The position numbers and the translations under genes are program-made. Under the pieces are notes generated by a model, which saw only the letters and a list, made by a program, of their open reading frames with translations, was not told the origin of the DNA and ran no database searches. Shown piece after piece: positions 12,460 to 24,879 of a stretch of DNA of 64,000 nt. The DNA comes from Chrysemys picta bellii (lineage: Eukaryota; Chordata; Testudines; Emydidae). Location: assembly GCF_011386835.1 (NCBI RefSeq), contig NC_088800.1:15276572-15340571 (forward strand). Direction: 5' to 3'. Numbering within the stretch: position 1 is the first letter of the stretch; each line of letters opens with the position of its first letter.

Positions 12460-13380
12460 AGCTAGAGATGACATTTCACTATTCCAGCCTACACTGGACT
12501 AACAGAGTCTCCCAGGTGTCCAGCGACCCGTGAACACTCACCAAGAGCTTATCTGTCTGGAGATGAGACTATTTGCTACTAGAATGGACTTTGGGGCAGG
12601 GAGGGTACGTGGAATAGGGAGAAGGAACAGGTGCATTTGCAAACCGACTATTTCTCACTTTATATCATACTAAATAGCGAACAGGCAAGACGGGGTTCTG
12701 GTGGGTGGCTAAAGCTATTAGAAACCCTGCATGAATGGAGGAATCTCAGCCTTCTGTAATGCCCCCCCCCCCCACCTCTGTGGAACCTTGCACTTCGGCT
12801 CTGTAATTCTAGTGTCTTTCTAGCTCCTTTCCTTCATCTCGTTTATTTGTTTTTAAAATCCCAATGAGCAACTTCAACACAAAAACAATCTAAGGTGGGC
12901 TTTATGAGAGGTGGCATTTGATTGGCTGGCACAGATGATGTGTGGTGAGCACTTAAACAACCTGATCAGTAAAAATCCTATAGACCGATCAATACAGCTG
13001 GATTTTTTTCCCCCATTCGCCTCCCTAATATTCTAGGAGCTTTAAAAAAAGAGAGACGCTTCAGGAAATAGAGAAGTCACACAAACACTGTAAATAAAGA
13101 TAAACCAGTAAATAGGAGCAGCTGTTAAAAATAAAGAAAAAAGGACTGAGTGGGGCAGAGGGCAAGGAGACAGATCATGAGGAAGTGGCAGGATTTGAAA
13201 TACTGGCTTCAAGAGAATTGCAGACTCCAAAATAACCCCAGATTGGGAATAAAAATCGATTGTAATCTGTTTTGAAATTGGTCTGTGTCCTGAAACACCT
13301 AACCAAAAAAATTCATCGGGGGTGTAGCGATGGCCTCTGGCCATGTTCCTGGAAGTATCTGGATGTGCAGTATGTTGGTA
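12460..13380. other. Noncoding stretch, no gene recognised
   Basis: Mixed composition with a run of 12 C at 12762-12773. No domain-bearing frame is seen on either strand. Confidence 0.4.
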
Positions 13381-13387
13381 AAACAAG

Positions 13388-13960
13388 TATAACCCCAGTT
13401 CTGGGCGATTTAAACAGCTATCCGCATGTTTCCGGGGGCATTATGTGTACCATATAGTCACCTTTTTAGGTGGACTATTTCAGGAGAGGCATTATACTGG
13501 ACAGTACAGTCACATTTCTGCGGGATTATATTGTACAATGTCCCCACATTTCTGGGATATTATTACGTACAACATTCCCACCTTTGCAGTGGGAATTCAT
13601 CTGCACAGTCAATTCGTCTTTCAGGAATTCTATTGTACAATATTCCCACATTTCTGGGGGGCGGGGGAAGGTACACGTGGTGTAGTCCCATATTTCTGGG
13701 GTGGAGTATTCTGTGCTAACTAGACACATTTCTCGGGATTTCTAAATGCGCGATTCCCACATTTCTAGGGGTATGGGTTATCCTGTACAGTGTTCCCACA
13801 GTTCTAGAAGGATTGATCTGTAGAGAGATTGTACAGCCAGCCCTACAGTTCTGGAAAGAGGTTTCAGGTACCGTATTCACACACTTCAGAGAGGGAAATG
13901 GGGGGAGGGGTTAATGGGTACAATACAGCCCCATTTCTGGGGGTGGGGTTGTATACTTAT
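13388..13960. repeat. Degenerate minisatellite, core CCCACATTTCTGGGG plus GTACA
   Basis: A block of roughly 30-50 base units, each with a near-palindromic core such as CCCACATTTCTGGGG and a neighbouring GTACA or TGTACAAT. Cores are visible near 13400, 13513, 13546, 13648, 13689, 13727, 13757, 13797, 13841 and 13931. Unit length varies and flanks drift, so it is an old, imperfect tandem array. ORFs with repeated 'PHFWG/VPTFLG'-like peptides on the plus strand are translations of this array and not a gene. Confidence 0.75.
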
Positions 13961-14059
13961 ACCAACGCTTCGGGGGGAGCGCTATATACGACTGACCCAG
14001 CACACATCTGCTGTAAGCGAAGGGTTTGGCATGTGTCTATGCACGTTCCTCTTTAACAG

Positions 14060-15270
14060 TGACTTTTTTTTAATGTTCCCAAAGGGATGAATGAATGGGA
14101 CGCACGTAGGTCAGGATGGCACCCATCCTCTAGCTCCCAGAGCCTGGGATATTAATTACAGCCTGTTCCAATTAAAGTGGGGGGCTGGACTGTCAGCCAT
14201 GGTACCCGAATTCCTCCCTCTCCCCCCCCCCCCCGCTCCTCCGGAAAAGTCCTTTGCCGTCTTAGTGCTCATAGTGCAATGGAGAGACAGGAATTCAGTG
14301 TAATGTCTCACCCCAATCGATGAAACGAGATGCCATTTAGAACTCCAGTGTGTTTATTAGCCCGCTCCCTAGATAGATGGATCGATTCCTCTCTCATTCC
14401 CCTATGCATGGCTGCTGTGGTCTAGCCATTCCCAATGCAGCCGTCTTTTGTTGCACTCTGAGCTGTGACTAAGGATTGAAACCTCAGCAGAAAGACACGG
14501 TAGTGGTCGCGCTTCCTAAACATAGCAAAGAGCATCTCAGCCCACCCCCGTTCTGTCTTTATAAACCCCTCATTCTGAAAAACAACAACAAGGTATGGCA
14601 TGGCTGGGATCTTTACTTTCTCCCAACGCCCTTTTAAGTATTGAATGAGCAAAGCGATGGGGCTATTTTCGAAGGGTTTCCTTCTAAAAATTCAACGTCT
14701 GTTTTGCTCTTTAAAAACAAAACAAACCCCGGTAGAAGCTTCCCCAAACTTCTGACCTCTTTATGCAGGGATGTTAAGGACATGGCTGTAATTTACTTAT
14801 GGGATCGCAGGTCTTTTCCATGGTAACACCGCAGGAGAAAGGAATGAGGAGATTCTAAGGGTTATTTATTTTCTTGGCACGCCTGCATTTAAAACAATCT
14901 TCAAAATACAGAGAATCTAGACGCCAATCACTTGACATAAACGGTTTCGAAAAATAAATGAATGATGCCGCTTTGAGACCACCACGATGGAAAAGGATAA
15001 AAGACCGAACTTCATCCAACTCAGGGACACACTGGTCACGAATTCCTCCGTTCTCAGCGCTCCCGAGTCTGCCCCATGCACAAGGTTGGGTGAGGGTGGG
15101 AAGAGACTCCAGTAGAAACTACAAATCATCCTGCACTCCCTTCTCTGGCAAGGATTGGGGGGACGATGGAGAGAAGCCCTGATTGGCCGCTTTAATACAA
15201 ACTCCTGTGCTGGGTTTTAGTGGGAGGGAGCTGCACCCTGTAGACAACCAGCTCCTTCCCGTCAGATCAG
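14060..15270. other. Noncoding stretch, no gene recognised
   Basis: Ordinary composition with a C13 tract at 14222-14234. Frames are under 80 codons and unremarkable. Confidence 0.4.
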
Positions 15271-15279
15271 GGATTTCTC

Positions 15280-15570
15280 TTAGCAGCTGAAGGCCGAGGC
15301 TCGGCTATGAGGGATGCTCCCTTCCCGTGGGGAGGTGCACACGTCTCCCCTCTCCTTCAGCTGGCTGGTGCCCCCCAACCGCATCCTGCACAGGGGCGAG
15401 CAGAGCCCTTTCCCCTCCAAGGCAGCCATTTTGTAGCAGGTGCCTGCTGCGATGCCAGGCACAGGGCTGCCGAATCAGAACACGCGCAAGGCAGCTCTGT
15501 CCTCCTCCCCCACCGCCACCCAGCCGTTCGAGCCCTGCCTCCTTCCCCATCGCTTACAGTGGGGGGCTCC
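15280..15570. promoter_or_regulatory. Small CpG-rich block
   Basis: A GC-rich stretch with moderate CpG content, immediately upstream of an AT-rich octamer palindrome. Overlapping frames on both strands have no domain. Regulatory function is inferred from composition only. Confidence 0.3.
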
Positions 15571-15634
15571 TTTCTGTGCCACGTTGGGAAATATATTACC
15601 TCGCCCGCTTCCCTTGCCCATTGACAGAGATAAA

Positions 15635-15658
15635 CATGCAAATGAGGCGATTTGCATG
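15635..15658. promoter_or_regulatory. Inverted pair of octamer motifs
   Basis: ATGCAAAT and ATTTGCAT face each other across a 6-base spacer, with perfect 9-base arms once the flanking C and G are included. Each arm is a POU octamer. The palindrome would suit a dimeric POU or OCT-type site; binding is inferred. Confidence 0.45.
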
Positions 15659-16154
15659 CTATTAACATACAGGCAGATGGGGGGAGGGGGTTGCCTGTGT
15701 GCGCAGTGCAGCATGTGTTAATGCAAAACACAAACACCAGCCATTGCTAAAGGAGATTGCAAGCGGCGCCTACAAGTTCCTGCGTCGCTTTCCTATTTTC
15801 CTCTGTATTTAGATCCGTATTTCCCCTAAAAAAATCCCTTCCTTTCAAAGCTGAGTTGGAGGCAAACGTGACTGGAATGACATTACCGGGAGACCCTAGT
15901 ACTCAGGTCCTGCACCCTGCAGACAAGGCGAGAACCCAGGGCTGGGAAATGCCAGGCTGGAGAAACTGGTTCAAATCGTACTTCACCCTCCCACCCCCAC
16001 AAACCCGGCTTACATCCTCCCTAACGAGCAATGAACACCCAGGGCACCCCTCTCCCCTTAACCACCCCTCTACACACCCCGAAGCCACCCAATTCACCAG
16101 CACCCTGCGATCTGAGCCTTCCTAAAGACCCTTTAGCGAGGCACTGGCTTTTGA

Positions 16155-16315
16155 AGCCATTGTTTGCCAGAACCTGGGAGTGGATGACAGGGGACGGATC
16201 ACTGATGATTTTCCTGTTCTGTTCTTTCCCTCTGGGGCACCTGGCTTTGGTTGCAGAACTGGGCTAGATGGAACAATGGGTCTGACCCAGGAGGGCCGTT
16301 CTGAAAGAGGGTCAC
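16155..16315 (+). mobile_element. CR1 LINE 3' end fragment
   Basis: Text such as TTTGCCAGAACCTGGGAGTG, GACAGGGGACGGATCACT, CCCTCTGGGGCACCTGGC and GGGTCTGACCCAG in this order matches what I remember of the 3' terminus of turtle CR1 retrotransposons. Only about 160 bases remain, with no coding part. Truncation at the 5' end is normal for CR1 insertion. Confidence 0.8.
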
Positions 16316-16439
16316 CCTGTTTTTCAGGCCTGTCTGCCCTTTCCTTGCCCCTGGCTGCAGGGGAGCTGTAACTCTTCCCAGGCAGGGCACTCTGAGAGGA
16401 ACCTGGCTTCCCTCCGTAAACACAACGAGGGGGTTCCTT

Positions 16440-16690
16440 TCATTCTCACCCTTATTTGTGTTATTGATTGAAGTGCTGCATCTTTCAGTAATAAGCCGTA
16501 ATGTGCATTAATTGCACAATTAAAGATTTAGCTTGATAGGCCATTTAAACACCCTGGCTCCGATGTCAATCAGGGGAAGAAAGCTTCTAATTGACAGGAC
16601 TCCTTCCCGGGGAATTGCTGGAGAGAAGCGTTCGCCACGATTTGTAATCTCGCTTGTCCTACCATAAACCCCCTAGTTCAGGCTCTTCTG
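16440..16690. promoter_or_regulatory. Candidate conserved noncoding element, TAAT-rich
   Basis: Low-CpG, AT-rich sequence with many homeodomain-type cores (TTATTGATTG, GCATTAATTGCACAATTAAAG, TCTAATTGACAG) and a TGTCAATCA PBX/MEIS-like motif. Such clustering is typical of developmental enhancers. No comparison was possible. Confidence 0.35.
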
Positions 16691-17539
16691 GAGGTGACAA
16701 TAACCGCATGCAGGGAGTTCAAAGGGATTAAAACGTGGGAAAGCAGCAGTGGGGAAGAGGAAGCAGAGGAGCCCTGCTAAGCGGATAGGGAGAGAGCGCT
16801 GGTAAAGGTTGAAAAGTCATCTTCTGGTTCAGAGGCAGGGCTACGACTTGATTCAAACCCCTTATTAGCAGAACCCTGGGCACCGTTCAGTCCACAGCAC
16901 AGTTCGGGAAGGATGCACACGCGGCCCCACTGCACACACAACCGGTACACAAGCACGCTCAGGTGTTCTACACTAACCGCACTCAATCCCAGGGCACCAA
17001 CTCACCTCGCAACTAGTGCATCGACACACACACACACACACGCGCCATCATTGCAGCACAAACGCTGGACCCACGAAATGACCCGTGCACACGCGACATA
17101 CACGTGCGGCGCACACGAACCCACAAGTACTCGGGGAGCTAGAGCAGAAAATACAACTTATGGCTGGAGGGGAAAGCTCCCCTTGCCTCAAGTGCTTAGA
17201 GCACGAACTCCTGTCCTACAACGACTCCAATGCAATGGGTTGAGGGGGTGGAGTGCAGGATTCCCCTCAAATGCTGTCAGATACCGTTGCTCAAATGGGG
17301 GAACCCCTCCCAATACAACATACGTATAGAGAATGCAACACTGGGAAGGGAGAAACAAAATAAAGTTCTTTAAAGGATCCGGCGACAAAAGCCCACTGGA
17401 AATCTACCCAAACTCCCACAGGCCCTCTTCTTTCTCCCCACCATTTTCTCCAATCCCAGTTATCCTCGAAAATGGAGAAAAGGGTCTTTAACTCCGGTGC
17501 CCAAGCGGGGCTTTCTCAGCAGCCCTGTGAATAGGTGCA

Positions 17540-17900
17540 GATTGGGAGTGGGGCGTTTCGAATTTCTTCCTAATGAACAGGAACGCTTTTTCTGGTCTAA
17601 GACCTCCAGTTAAGTGGAATTGGCCCCTAATGAAGAACAAAGCGCTGATGTCTCTCTCTGTTCCCGGCGCTAACCTTCCATTAACACTCTCCCTTCTACA
17701 CGGTGCAGTCTTTGTGTTCCCTCTCGGCTGCACCTGCTCAGGCTTAAGTACCTTTGCAGGCAGAGGACACAGGCTATTTTAATAGCAACCGCCGAAGTAC
17801 CTGCTCATGAATAAACACCAGCCCCCATTTAGACGGTACTTAGCGCTCATTGTGCTGGAAATTGGCCCTTTTCTTAAAGTCCCTCCGAACCAAACCTCAA
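17540..17900. promoter_or_regulatory. Candidate conserved noncoding element
   Basis: A stretch without repeats, with TCCTAATGAAC, CCCTAATGAAG, TTCCATTAACAC, an E-box CACCTG and CATGAATAAACACC (forkhead-like). Motif clustering suggests an enhancer; this is inference from sequence texture alone. Confidence 0.3.
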
Positions 17901-18589
17901 GATTCCCCTGTTCTATGTATCAAAAAGCAGCAGGTCTCCGTGTACACACACACTGTAGAGGCTTGTTGTAAAATAAACCCGCTTTTCTTCATGTAAGTGA
18001 CTTCTTTAACGGCTGTAATAGGAGAGTCAGAAAGGGCAGCAGTTCAACGGTCGCTATTTATTTATCGGAATGTTATTAAAGCAGCCACCCTATGGCATAA
18101 GATCTGCAACAAAAAGATCCTCTATTCTCGCTGTCTGTCCAGAGCTTGTCTGTGTCTTTCCCTATATACCCTTCCGTCTGCTCCTGCTCGCTGCCTTGCA
18201 GAAGCATGTGTACATATAGACACACGCAGAGTACAGGACCTTTATCTCCCGCTTTAGCTGAAAACTTTGCAGCGAAGGTTCCCACGCGAAGTGGTCCAGT
18301 CCTGTTAGCCGGCCCCAGTTACACTGGGCAGCCTCGCTCGTTAGCTATAATTCCGCTGCCCCCTTCAGCCTCAGATTCGGTTTCTGAATCACGGAGGCTT
18401 TTGCTTTGAAAAAGAGACAGAGCCTTTAACTCCCAACTTCTTTTGCTTTGCCGCCTGGAAGAGCGGGCTTCAAAAGTACAGTGTGGGTGACAGCGTAACA
18501 GAAAACGTGAAAGCAGTTCTGTAAACAAGGAACAACAGTATGAAGAGGTTTGCGGGGCATTATACATCGGGGACTTTATACTTTTCTGA

Positions 18590-18890
18590 GGATGGATTTG
18601 CAATTGACAATTATATATTGCATGTTAATGTCAACACTGTGTTGTGTAATATTATTTGTTATTGTATATAGACTATTATGGGCAGTATACACACACATAG
18701 TCAATAGATCTACTCTCATGAATAAGGAGAGAAGGATGTGTATACAATATACAGTAAATATACCAAACTATATATTTATCCTTGCATTTCTTTTCCCTAG
18801 ACTTTTGTAGAAATATATTTAGCTTGGGTATGTTTTTCCACTGAAAATACAATCTGTCTTGGCTTCCACTAAGAAATAAAATTGTACAAG
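18590..18890 (+). other. AT-rich 3'-UTR-like stretch with AATAAA
   Basis: Very AT-rich text with runs such as GTAATATTATTTGTTATTG, ending in a canonical AATAAA at about 18875 followed by TTGTACAAG. It resembles the end of a long 3' UTR on the plus strand, but no upstream coding exon was found, so this may be coincidence. Confidence 0.25.
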
Positions 18891-18899
18891 CCCCTCTCT

Positions 18900-21130
18900 G
18901 TGTTCCAGAAAAGAAAAGATTCAATGGGCGATTTATTTGTTTTTAAAAACAATTAAAAAAAAACCAACCCTCACGTGTCCGTACCCTTTTACATATTTTG
19001 TCCAGGTGTCTGAAATACACGAAGCAACTCCCATAATTAATTCTTGCAACTGAAAATACTTTCCAGAAAGAGTGAATAGATTATTATTACTATTATAACT
19101 AATAATAATACGACCGCCTTCTAAGCAAATCAATATACAACTGGAAAATAGACCCAGGGATTTTTAAATGTAACTGAAATATAATTTTCACAAGATCAGG
19201 AAGCCCGTCAGAACAGCAAGTTGGGTAATAACCAGGGCTTCTGTCTTTTTAACAGACAAACTATTAGGTTAAACCTCCAGGCGAAGCATTCAGTAAAGGA
19301 CAATGCAGCGTTTTAGTGTGGAAACGTTCAGTAACATGCAGGTTATGGGAATAAGATTGTTGTTGTTTTTTTTAATTAAATCCTGTGAGAAAAATGGGTA
19401 AATACCAGACAGGCAGCAAAACGGATCCAGACACACCGACCTGTAGACAAATGCACAGTAACACATGGATAGAGAGTTAGACACAAACAAACACACAGCA
19501 AAGAGACACACGTTTGCAGGGCGCAGCCCGCCTCCAGACACACAATAGGACAGATCCTGCTCTCCTCACTCATGCAAAACTCCCATTGATTTCCGCATTT
19601 GACTGATTCAGCTGTAATGAAATCAGGATCGGCACCAGAAACACATCCCTGGATTTGAGGGTAAACTCCATTTTTAAGGTCTTAAACAATTGTTATTAAA
19701 ATAATATTACAAAGAAGGGAGTGTGGGGGGTAGACGTATAGTAATAAGACTCAGTTCAGTAAACTGGCGCCCGATCTGCTTAGTTGGGATTTTGGTTCAA
19801 ATCTGATACCACAATCCGGTACTATCGATTTTCCATCATTCTCACCAACTGTTCTCATCTGAATCGTTTTCCTCCTAATTTTGTGAGGTTCAGATAAACA
19901 GTCGCCTCAGAATTAATAAAGCGAGGATGCTCTTTATTAACTGAACTGACTGATTGATTGAAGTGTTATATAGCTCCTGCCTCACTAGGGTTTCTGCTAA
20001 GGCAGGTAGACTAGTCTTTGTAGCCCACCGAACTATCCCTGTCGCCCATTAAACTTTCTTATCAGGTTAACAATAGAGACACGATGATTATAGAGATGAT
20101 AGAGACACAATAGAGACACAGTTCTCTAGTAGGCGGGCCGGGACAGGACGCAGTTGAGAGTATAATGAGAAAGCGAGATCTTTAAAAGATCCAAATTCAC
20201 AGCGTCTCAGATCCGTCCCGAGATGCTTTCAGTTCCCCCAAACCAGGACATTACTACTGTGTCATGGCTGAGAGTTCACACCAGTCATGGATTTTTCCCC
20301 CTTTGGGGGGGAAAAGGATATAGAACATCATCTTGTATCTGCAGCAACCCTTCTTTCAAAAAATAATCCAGATTTTATTGATGAGATATAATCATATCAT
20401 TATGTATAATATTGGGGGAGGGGTTGGTAGCACTTCGCACTAAAGGTACATTTATAAATAGCTGATAACAATTACATGAATACACTAGTGATGATATTAG
20501 AGGCACGTTACAGATGCTTACAAGCAGATCGGTCGAATATGTTATAGATGGTTTAAACCGAGCTAGTGGGCTCTACAACAAGTGCCTAACCGTTTATTAA
20601 AACAGCAACTAATAACTTGTTAACCCTTTATAAACTATTTATAAATACACCTATAAAATAACGTGCGACCGGATTTTTCTAGAGACAATTCCTTCGGGCT
20701 GACTGCCTACTACCTGCGTTTTCAGAGTTTTGCATTTATTAGCAGCGAATACCACGCCTGTAACTCTGCAGACATCATGCTTCCATACACACTGTCCATC
20801 TATTTGCATGACACTGCAAGATAAAAGTCCTCATGCCTCAAATCCCCCAAATCCATCTCTCCAGCCATTCCTAAGAGCCTCTGATCCGAAAAGCCTCTAC
20901 TAGGATTTTAACGAAAAGAATCTCAGGGACCCACCCCCACGGAACTTTTCGGAGCAATCGGCTACCAAAATGCCTTGGGATAAAGTACTGAAGTTTTGTT
21001 CTTGGGTTAAGTTACAGACTAAAGGGCAGGTAGGAAGGTTTAACGCAGCTCTAGTAACTATTTCTCAAACACATCCGGCTCCAACGGGATGCAGAAATAT
21101 ATAGTCGGAGTGAGATGTAATTATAAAAAG
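18900..21130. other. AT-rich noncoding stretch
   Basis: No frame above about 83 codons and no domain. A diverged copy of the short inverted-repeat family may lie at 19550-19625 (ACTCCCATTGATTTCCGC, then TGAAATCAGGATC). Confidence 0.4.
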
Positions 21131-21134
21131 GAAG

Positions 21135-21135
<1 letters not shown>

Positions 21136-21217
<82 letters not shown>
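21136..21217. repeat. (CTTT)n microsatellite
   Basis: About 20 perfect CTTT tetranucleotide units. The homopyrimidine/homopurine strand asymmetry can form a triplex (H-DNA). Confidence 0.97.
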
Positions 21218-22099
21218 GTCAGTTACTCTACTTTATTAGCTGTCTAGTAAAAAAAATCATGTCTTTGTAATGCTGTATACTGGACAGGTATTTGATTACC
21301 AGTCTACTGAAAATACTGGACATCAGAAAGTCTCTCTCCCGAAAAGCCTGTGGGTTTCGCTTGCTCCAGCCCACACCAGGCTCACTGGCCAGGGATCAAG
21401 GTCCTCCCACCTGTTGTAAAGGTAGAACATGAGTCCCCTCCCTGTGCCTCCTGCCTGCATACCCGGCTGTGATGAAGGGGGGAAATCCGCTCCCCATCTC
21501 TTCACATTCTAACTGGAGGGCGTAAGGAGCGGACTACAGCTCCGCATTCACCCTGTCTGGGATACACAGCACATTGTGCCTCTACCATTCAGCCGCGCCG
21601 AATACAAGCGCCTTTTCTTCCCTCCCTCCCCACCCTCACCAAAACACAATATTTTGATTTGCTCTTCAGCAGAGAGTTTTGTAGCGGGGGAAAGCAATGG
21701 AGACAAATACAGAGGGTCTCCTAAACAGCCCATTAAAACAGCTGCTCGCGTCACTTGCCAGGCTGGGAAGTTTTTGTCTCTTCTGCAAGTCCCCGTAGGT
21801 AGAGAGGAAAATGGAGGCGTGTGATGGAAGTGGATGGGCTGCCAAGCGCGCTGGGCTGGGTGGGCTTTTAGGGAACTGTGAGGAGTGAAGTAACCCAGAG
21901 GAAAACAGCAGGGCACGATAGTAAATTGCAAGGAGTTATTCTGGGGAGAAAAAGCAAGCAAGCAAGCGAGCCAGTCTGTATCTGAGCGCTGACTAGGCTC
22001 CTCGCTGTGAGAAGTGGGGCTAAATAACCCATTGAGGGTCCTGACTTGAATCTCAGCTGTGTGTTTCTAAGGAAGAAAACATCCCCAGGAAAAGGGGGC

Positions 22100-22720
22100 T
22101 ATAGACTTCACGCTACTAGTCTGCCCTTTGCTGCCCGAGCACCCCCCACAACATAACCTTCCCCCGGCTCTGGGTACCGCCAGCTCCTTCCCTTGCTGCA
22201 CTCTCTCGGGCCCGGGGCTGGGTGCGGGAAATACTGCCAGGCCCTTAGCTCTGCCTGACCAAGCTCCAGCCTTTGCCTTTGGTTTCCGTGCCGCTCCAAG
22301 GGTTCTCTGTCCTCCCCGACTCTAGCTCCCTCCTGCCAGGCCAATGTCAAGCCAGGAGGGTCCAGCCCCGGGGATCGGGACTTGAATGCTAATGCGGCCG
22401 CCTTCTCCCTTCCCCAAACCCATTCTGCCCGGGCTCCGCAGCTCCCCGCGGAAGGTGGGATTCTTTGGCTTCTCCGTGGCTTGTGGTTGAGCCGCAGATG
22501 TCTGGAGGGGCGAGGAGACGGTGTGATCCACCCAGCTCCCCCTTGCCCCAGTCAGCTCTGGCAGCGGCACCAGCCCCTGCGCAGACAACGCTGGGCATCT
22601 CCGCACGGAACCTCCCTAGGCCATGTTTCCCTCTCGGGGTGGGGGTGATACCCCAGTGCGGGGGGGAAGAAGATCCCCGCTCTTCCCTTTCCTTGTGTAC
22701 TGAGCTTGAATGTACAGAGA
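22100..22720. promoter_or_regulatory. CpG-rich block
   Basis: GC-rich, CpG-containing stretch (GAATGCTAATGCGGCCGCCT and neighbours). Overlapping frames on both strands carry no domain. CpG-island-like by eye only. Confidence 0.4.
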
Positions 22721-22799
22721 GGGGATCCCCGTCTAAAACTGGGGAAAGGAAGGAGCCGCTTCTCTTCCTGTCCAGGGTGCTGAAATAGGGTTCTCTGCG

Positions 22800-24870
22800 C
22801 ACACACAGGCGGAAGGTCTCTCTGCCCGTCTCAGTGGGGGTCTAGTGTTCTAGACAGAACTCATACCTTGTCCTTCATAAAGGAGGCGTTTGAGTGACAA
22901 GGCTGTACAAGAAGAATATTGCTTTAATGAAGGCGTACCAGGCAAGCCTGGTACTAACACTGATGTCTCAGTAACACTGTAACGTCAGAAAGAAAGAAAG
23001 AAAAAACCTTCTTCAGGCTTCTCTGTATAAGCGCTTTCCTTTCTCCACACTGCCTGCGAAAGCAGGCCCTGGCTCTGCTGGGTAGCTTTTGTTTTAAAGA
23101 CTGGATTTGTTGAAGTCTACAATATTATCGGTGCTAATAACTGTACATGAGAGAGCTGCGTGCACAGGAATTTGGGAAGGCTGCAAGCCGGCTGAGGAGA
23201 TCCCCCAGATTTTTATATATATAAATGTCATTGTCAGTGAATTCAACATTAGACTTTTAGGGCGGAGGAGGTCAGCTTGGCAAGGAGACGCGCATGTGCT
23301 GAACAACAGAGCTAGCTAAGGGCAGGGGCGGGAGCTCAGTTTCAGGGGGTGGCTCTTTTACATCTATTGCTCTGCAGCCGCCTTAGGGCCTGTTTGCACC
23401 GAAATCATTTGCTTTCACACCTTCCCAGAAACAAGGACAACTATCCCCTGCATGTGCATTTCCTGAGAGGAAGTCTCCCCGCCCCCCAAAAAGGGACGCA
23501 CCTTCAGGATATTTCAGTGGTCAGGGGGAGAGACGGTTTGAGATGTGTGCGCTCCTTAGGCAGGTAGAATTATTGGTGGGAACGGGGCACCTCGCACCTT
23601 TTGTGTGTCTTGTCAAAATCAGAAGGGCGAGCGGAATCACCGCCAGAAGAGAGAGGATAATAGAGTCAGCAGAGACACAACAAGGAGAAGGAGCGTTTCA
23701 AAAGGCGTCAGGAAAAATGCCACGGTTGTCCTCAGCCCATGTGTCCTTCGCTTCCAAGCTATCTCAGGCTAGCGCTGATGCAAGGAGCAAAATGGACACT
23801 AAGGTTACCCTCAAATGTTGCTCTTGTAAGTTTCGGGAGCACGCCAACTATACAGGAGTTATTTGGAGATCAGGGCCACGGCTAGGAATCTTTTTTTTAC
23901 TCCTTATTGTCCTTGAATTCATAGTTCAGATCATTCGCAGGTTCTGCTAACTGACCTGCTGGGTTAGATATCATTTTCAAACCGGAATAGATACTACATT
24001 AACCAAGATCATTCAAGTGGCTTTCAAAATACAGCTGCACGATTTCCCATCTACCAGGGTTCTTAACTAACTGGGAAAGCTAATTGCAATTCTACCCACT
24101 TTATTACAATGTTCCTAACGTGTAGGTTTGATAGTTGGCGTTTTAGCAGCTTTTAACTATCATCCATCGACTAGCATCCGAGAAGGAGCTCAACTATCTT
24201 TAGGCAGGTGCCAGATCCCTGCACAGACTTCGCGTTCTCTCACCCTCCATCTACAAAAAGGCACCAAATATTCCCCGCAAATAGCTGAGAGAACAGGACG
24301 TCAGCAGTCATCGTTCAGCCAAATGGACCCTGTAGGAGGAATTTTAAAAGAGGACCACTGGCTTATGAGAGACAATAGTGGTCTATGCGACCCTTCTATA
24401 TTTCATCATAGGCACTGGGTTCTGCTGAATGGGATGACTCACATGTAGAGTCAAGTAATGAATTAACAGGGGGATTAAATAAGAGCTCAGGCAATAAATA
24501 GGGTAAGAAGCTAGAGATCGTGATATGTAAGAGTGCTTCCCAACACAGATAACATTACTGTACCCATTGCGCCTTCTGCCTCTGTCGTCACCCCCCCCCC
24601 CCCGTATGTTATTTAATGTACACGGAGAGCTCAGTGGATGACCTTCTAACCTCACCTGTATCTGCCTTTTATATGGTCTTCTTCTGGTGCTGTTTTTGTT
24701 TGGCCCTGCACGTGAACCAGCTACCCCCCCCCCGCAGTTCCTTCTTGCAACCCTTTCTCAACTAGCATTTCTAGACAGAGGGGTTCGCGTCCCGGGCAGC
24801 AGGGTTCTTTTCGACCCCCCAAAGTTCTTCCGACAACACCAGGTAACTCGAGAGAAAGGGCGATTCTGTC
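22800..24870. other. Noncoding stretch, no gene recognised
   Basis: Contains a short GAAA run (22985-23005) and C13 at 24591-24603. One 135-codon plus-strand frame ends in a hydrophobic tail near 23930 but has no recognisable homologue and no supporting context, so I do not call it a gene. Confidence 0.4.
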
Positions 24871-24879
24871 CCCGACCTG

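Noticed and set aside
13426..13723. Overlapping frames with repeated PHFWG/VPTFLG-like peptides
   Set aside because: The peptide repeats simply mirror the DNA minisatellite in all three frames.
15955..15985. GGTTCAAATC, a tRNA B-box look-alike
   Set aside because: No A box at the right distance and no cloverleaf can be drawn around it.
23543..23950. 135-codon frame ending in a hydrophobic, membrane-like tail
   Set aside because: The tail comes from TTTTTTTTACTCC-type text, there is no homologue I recognise, no promoter or splice support, and the start is arbitrary.
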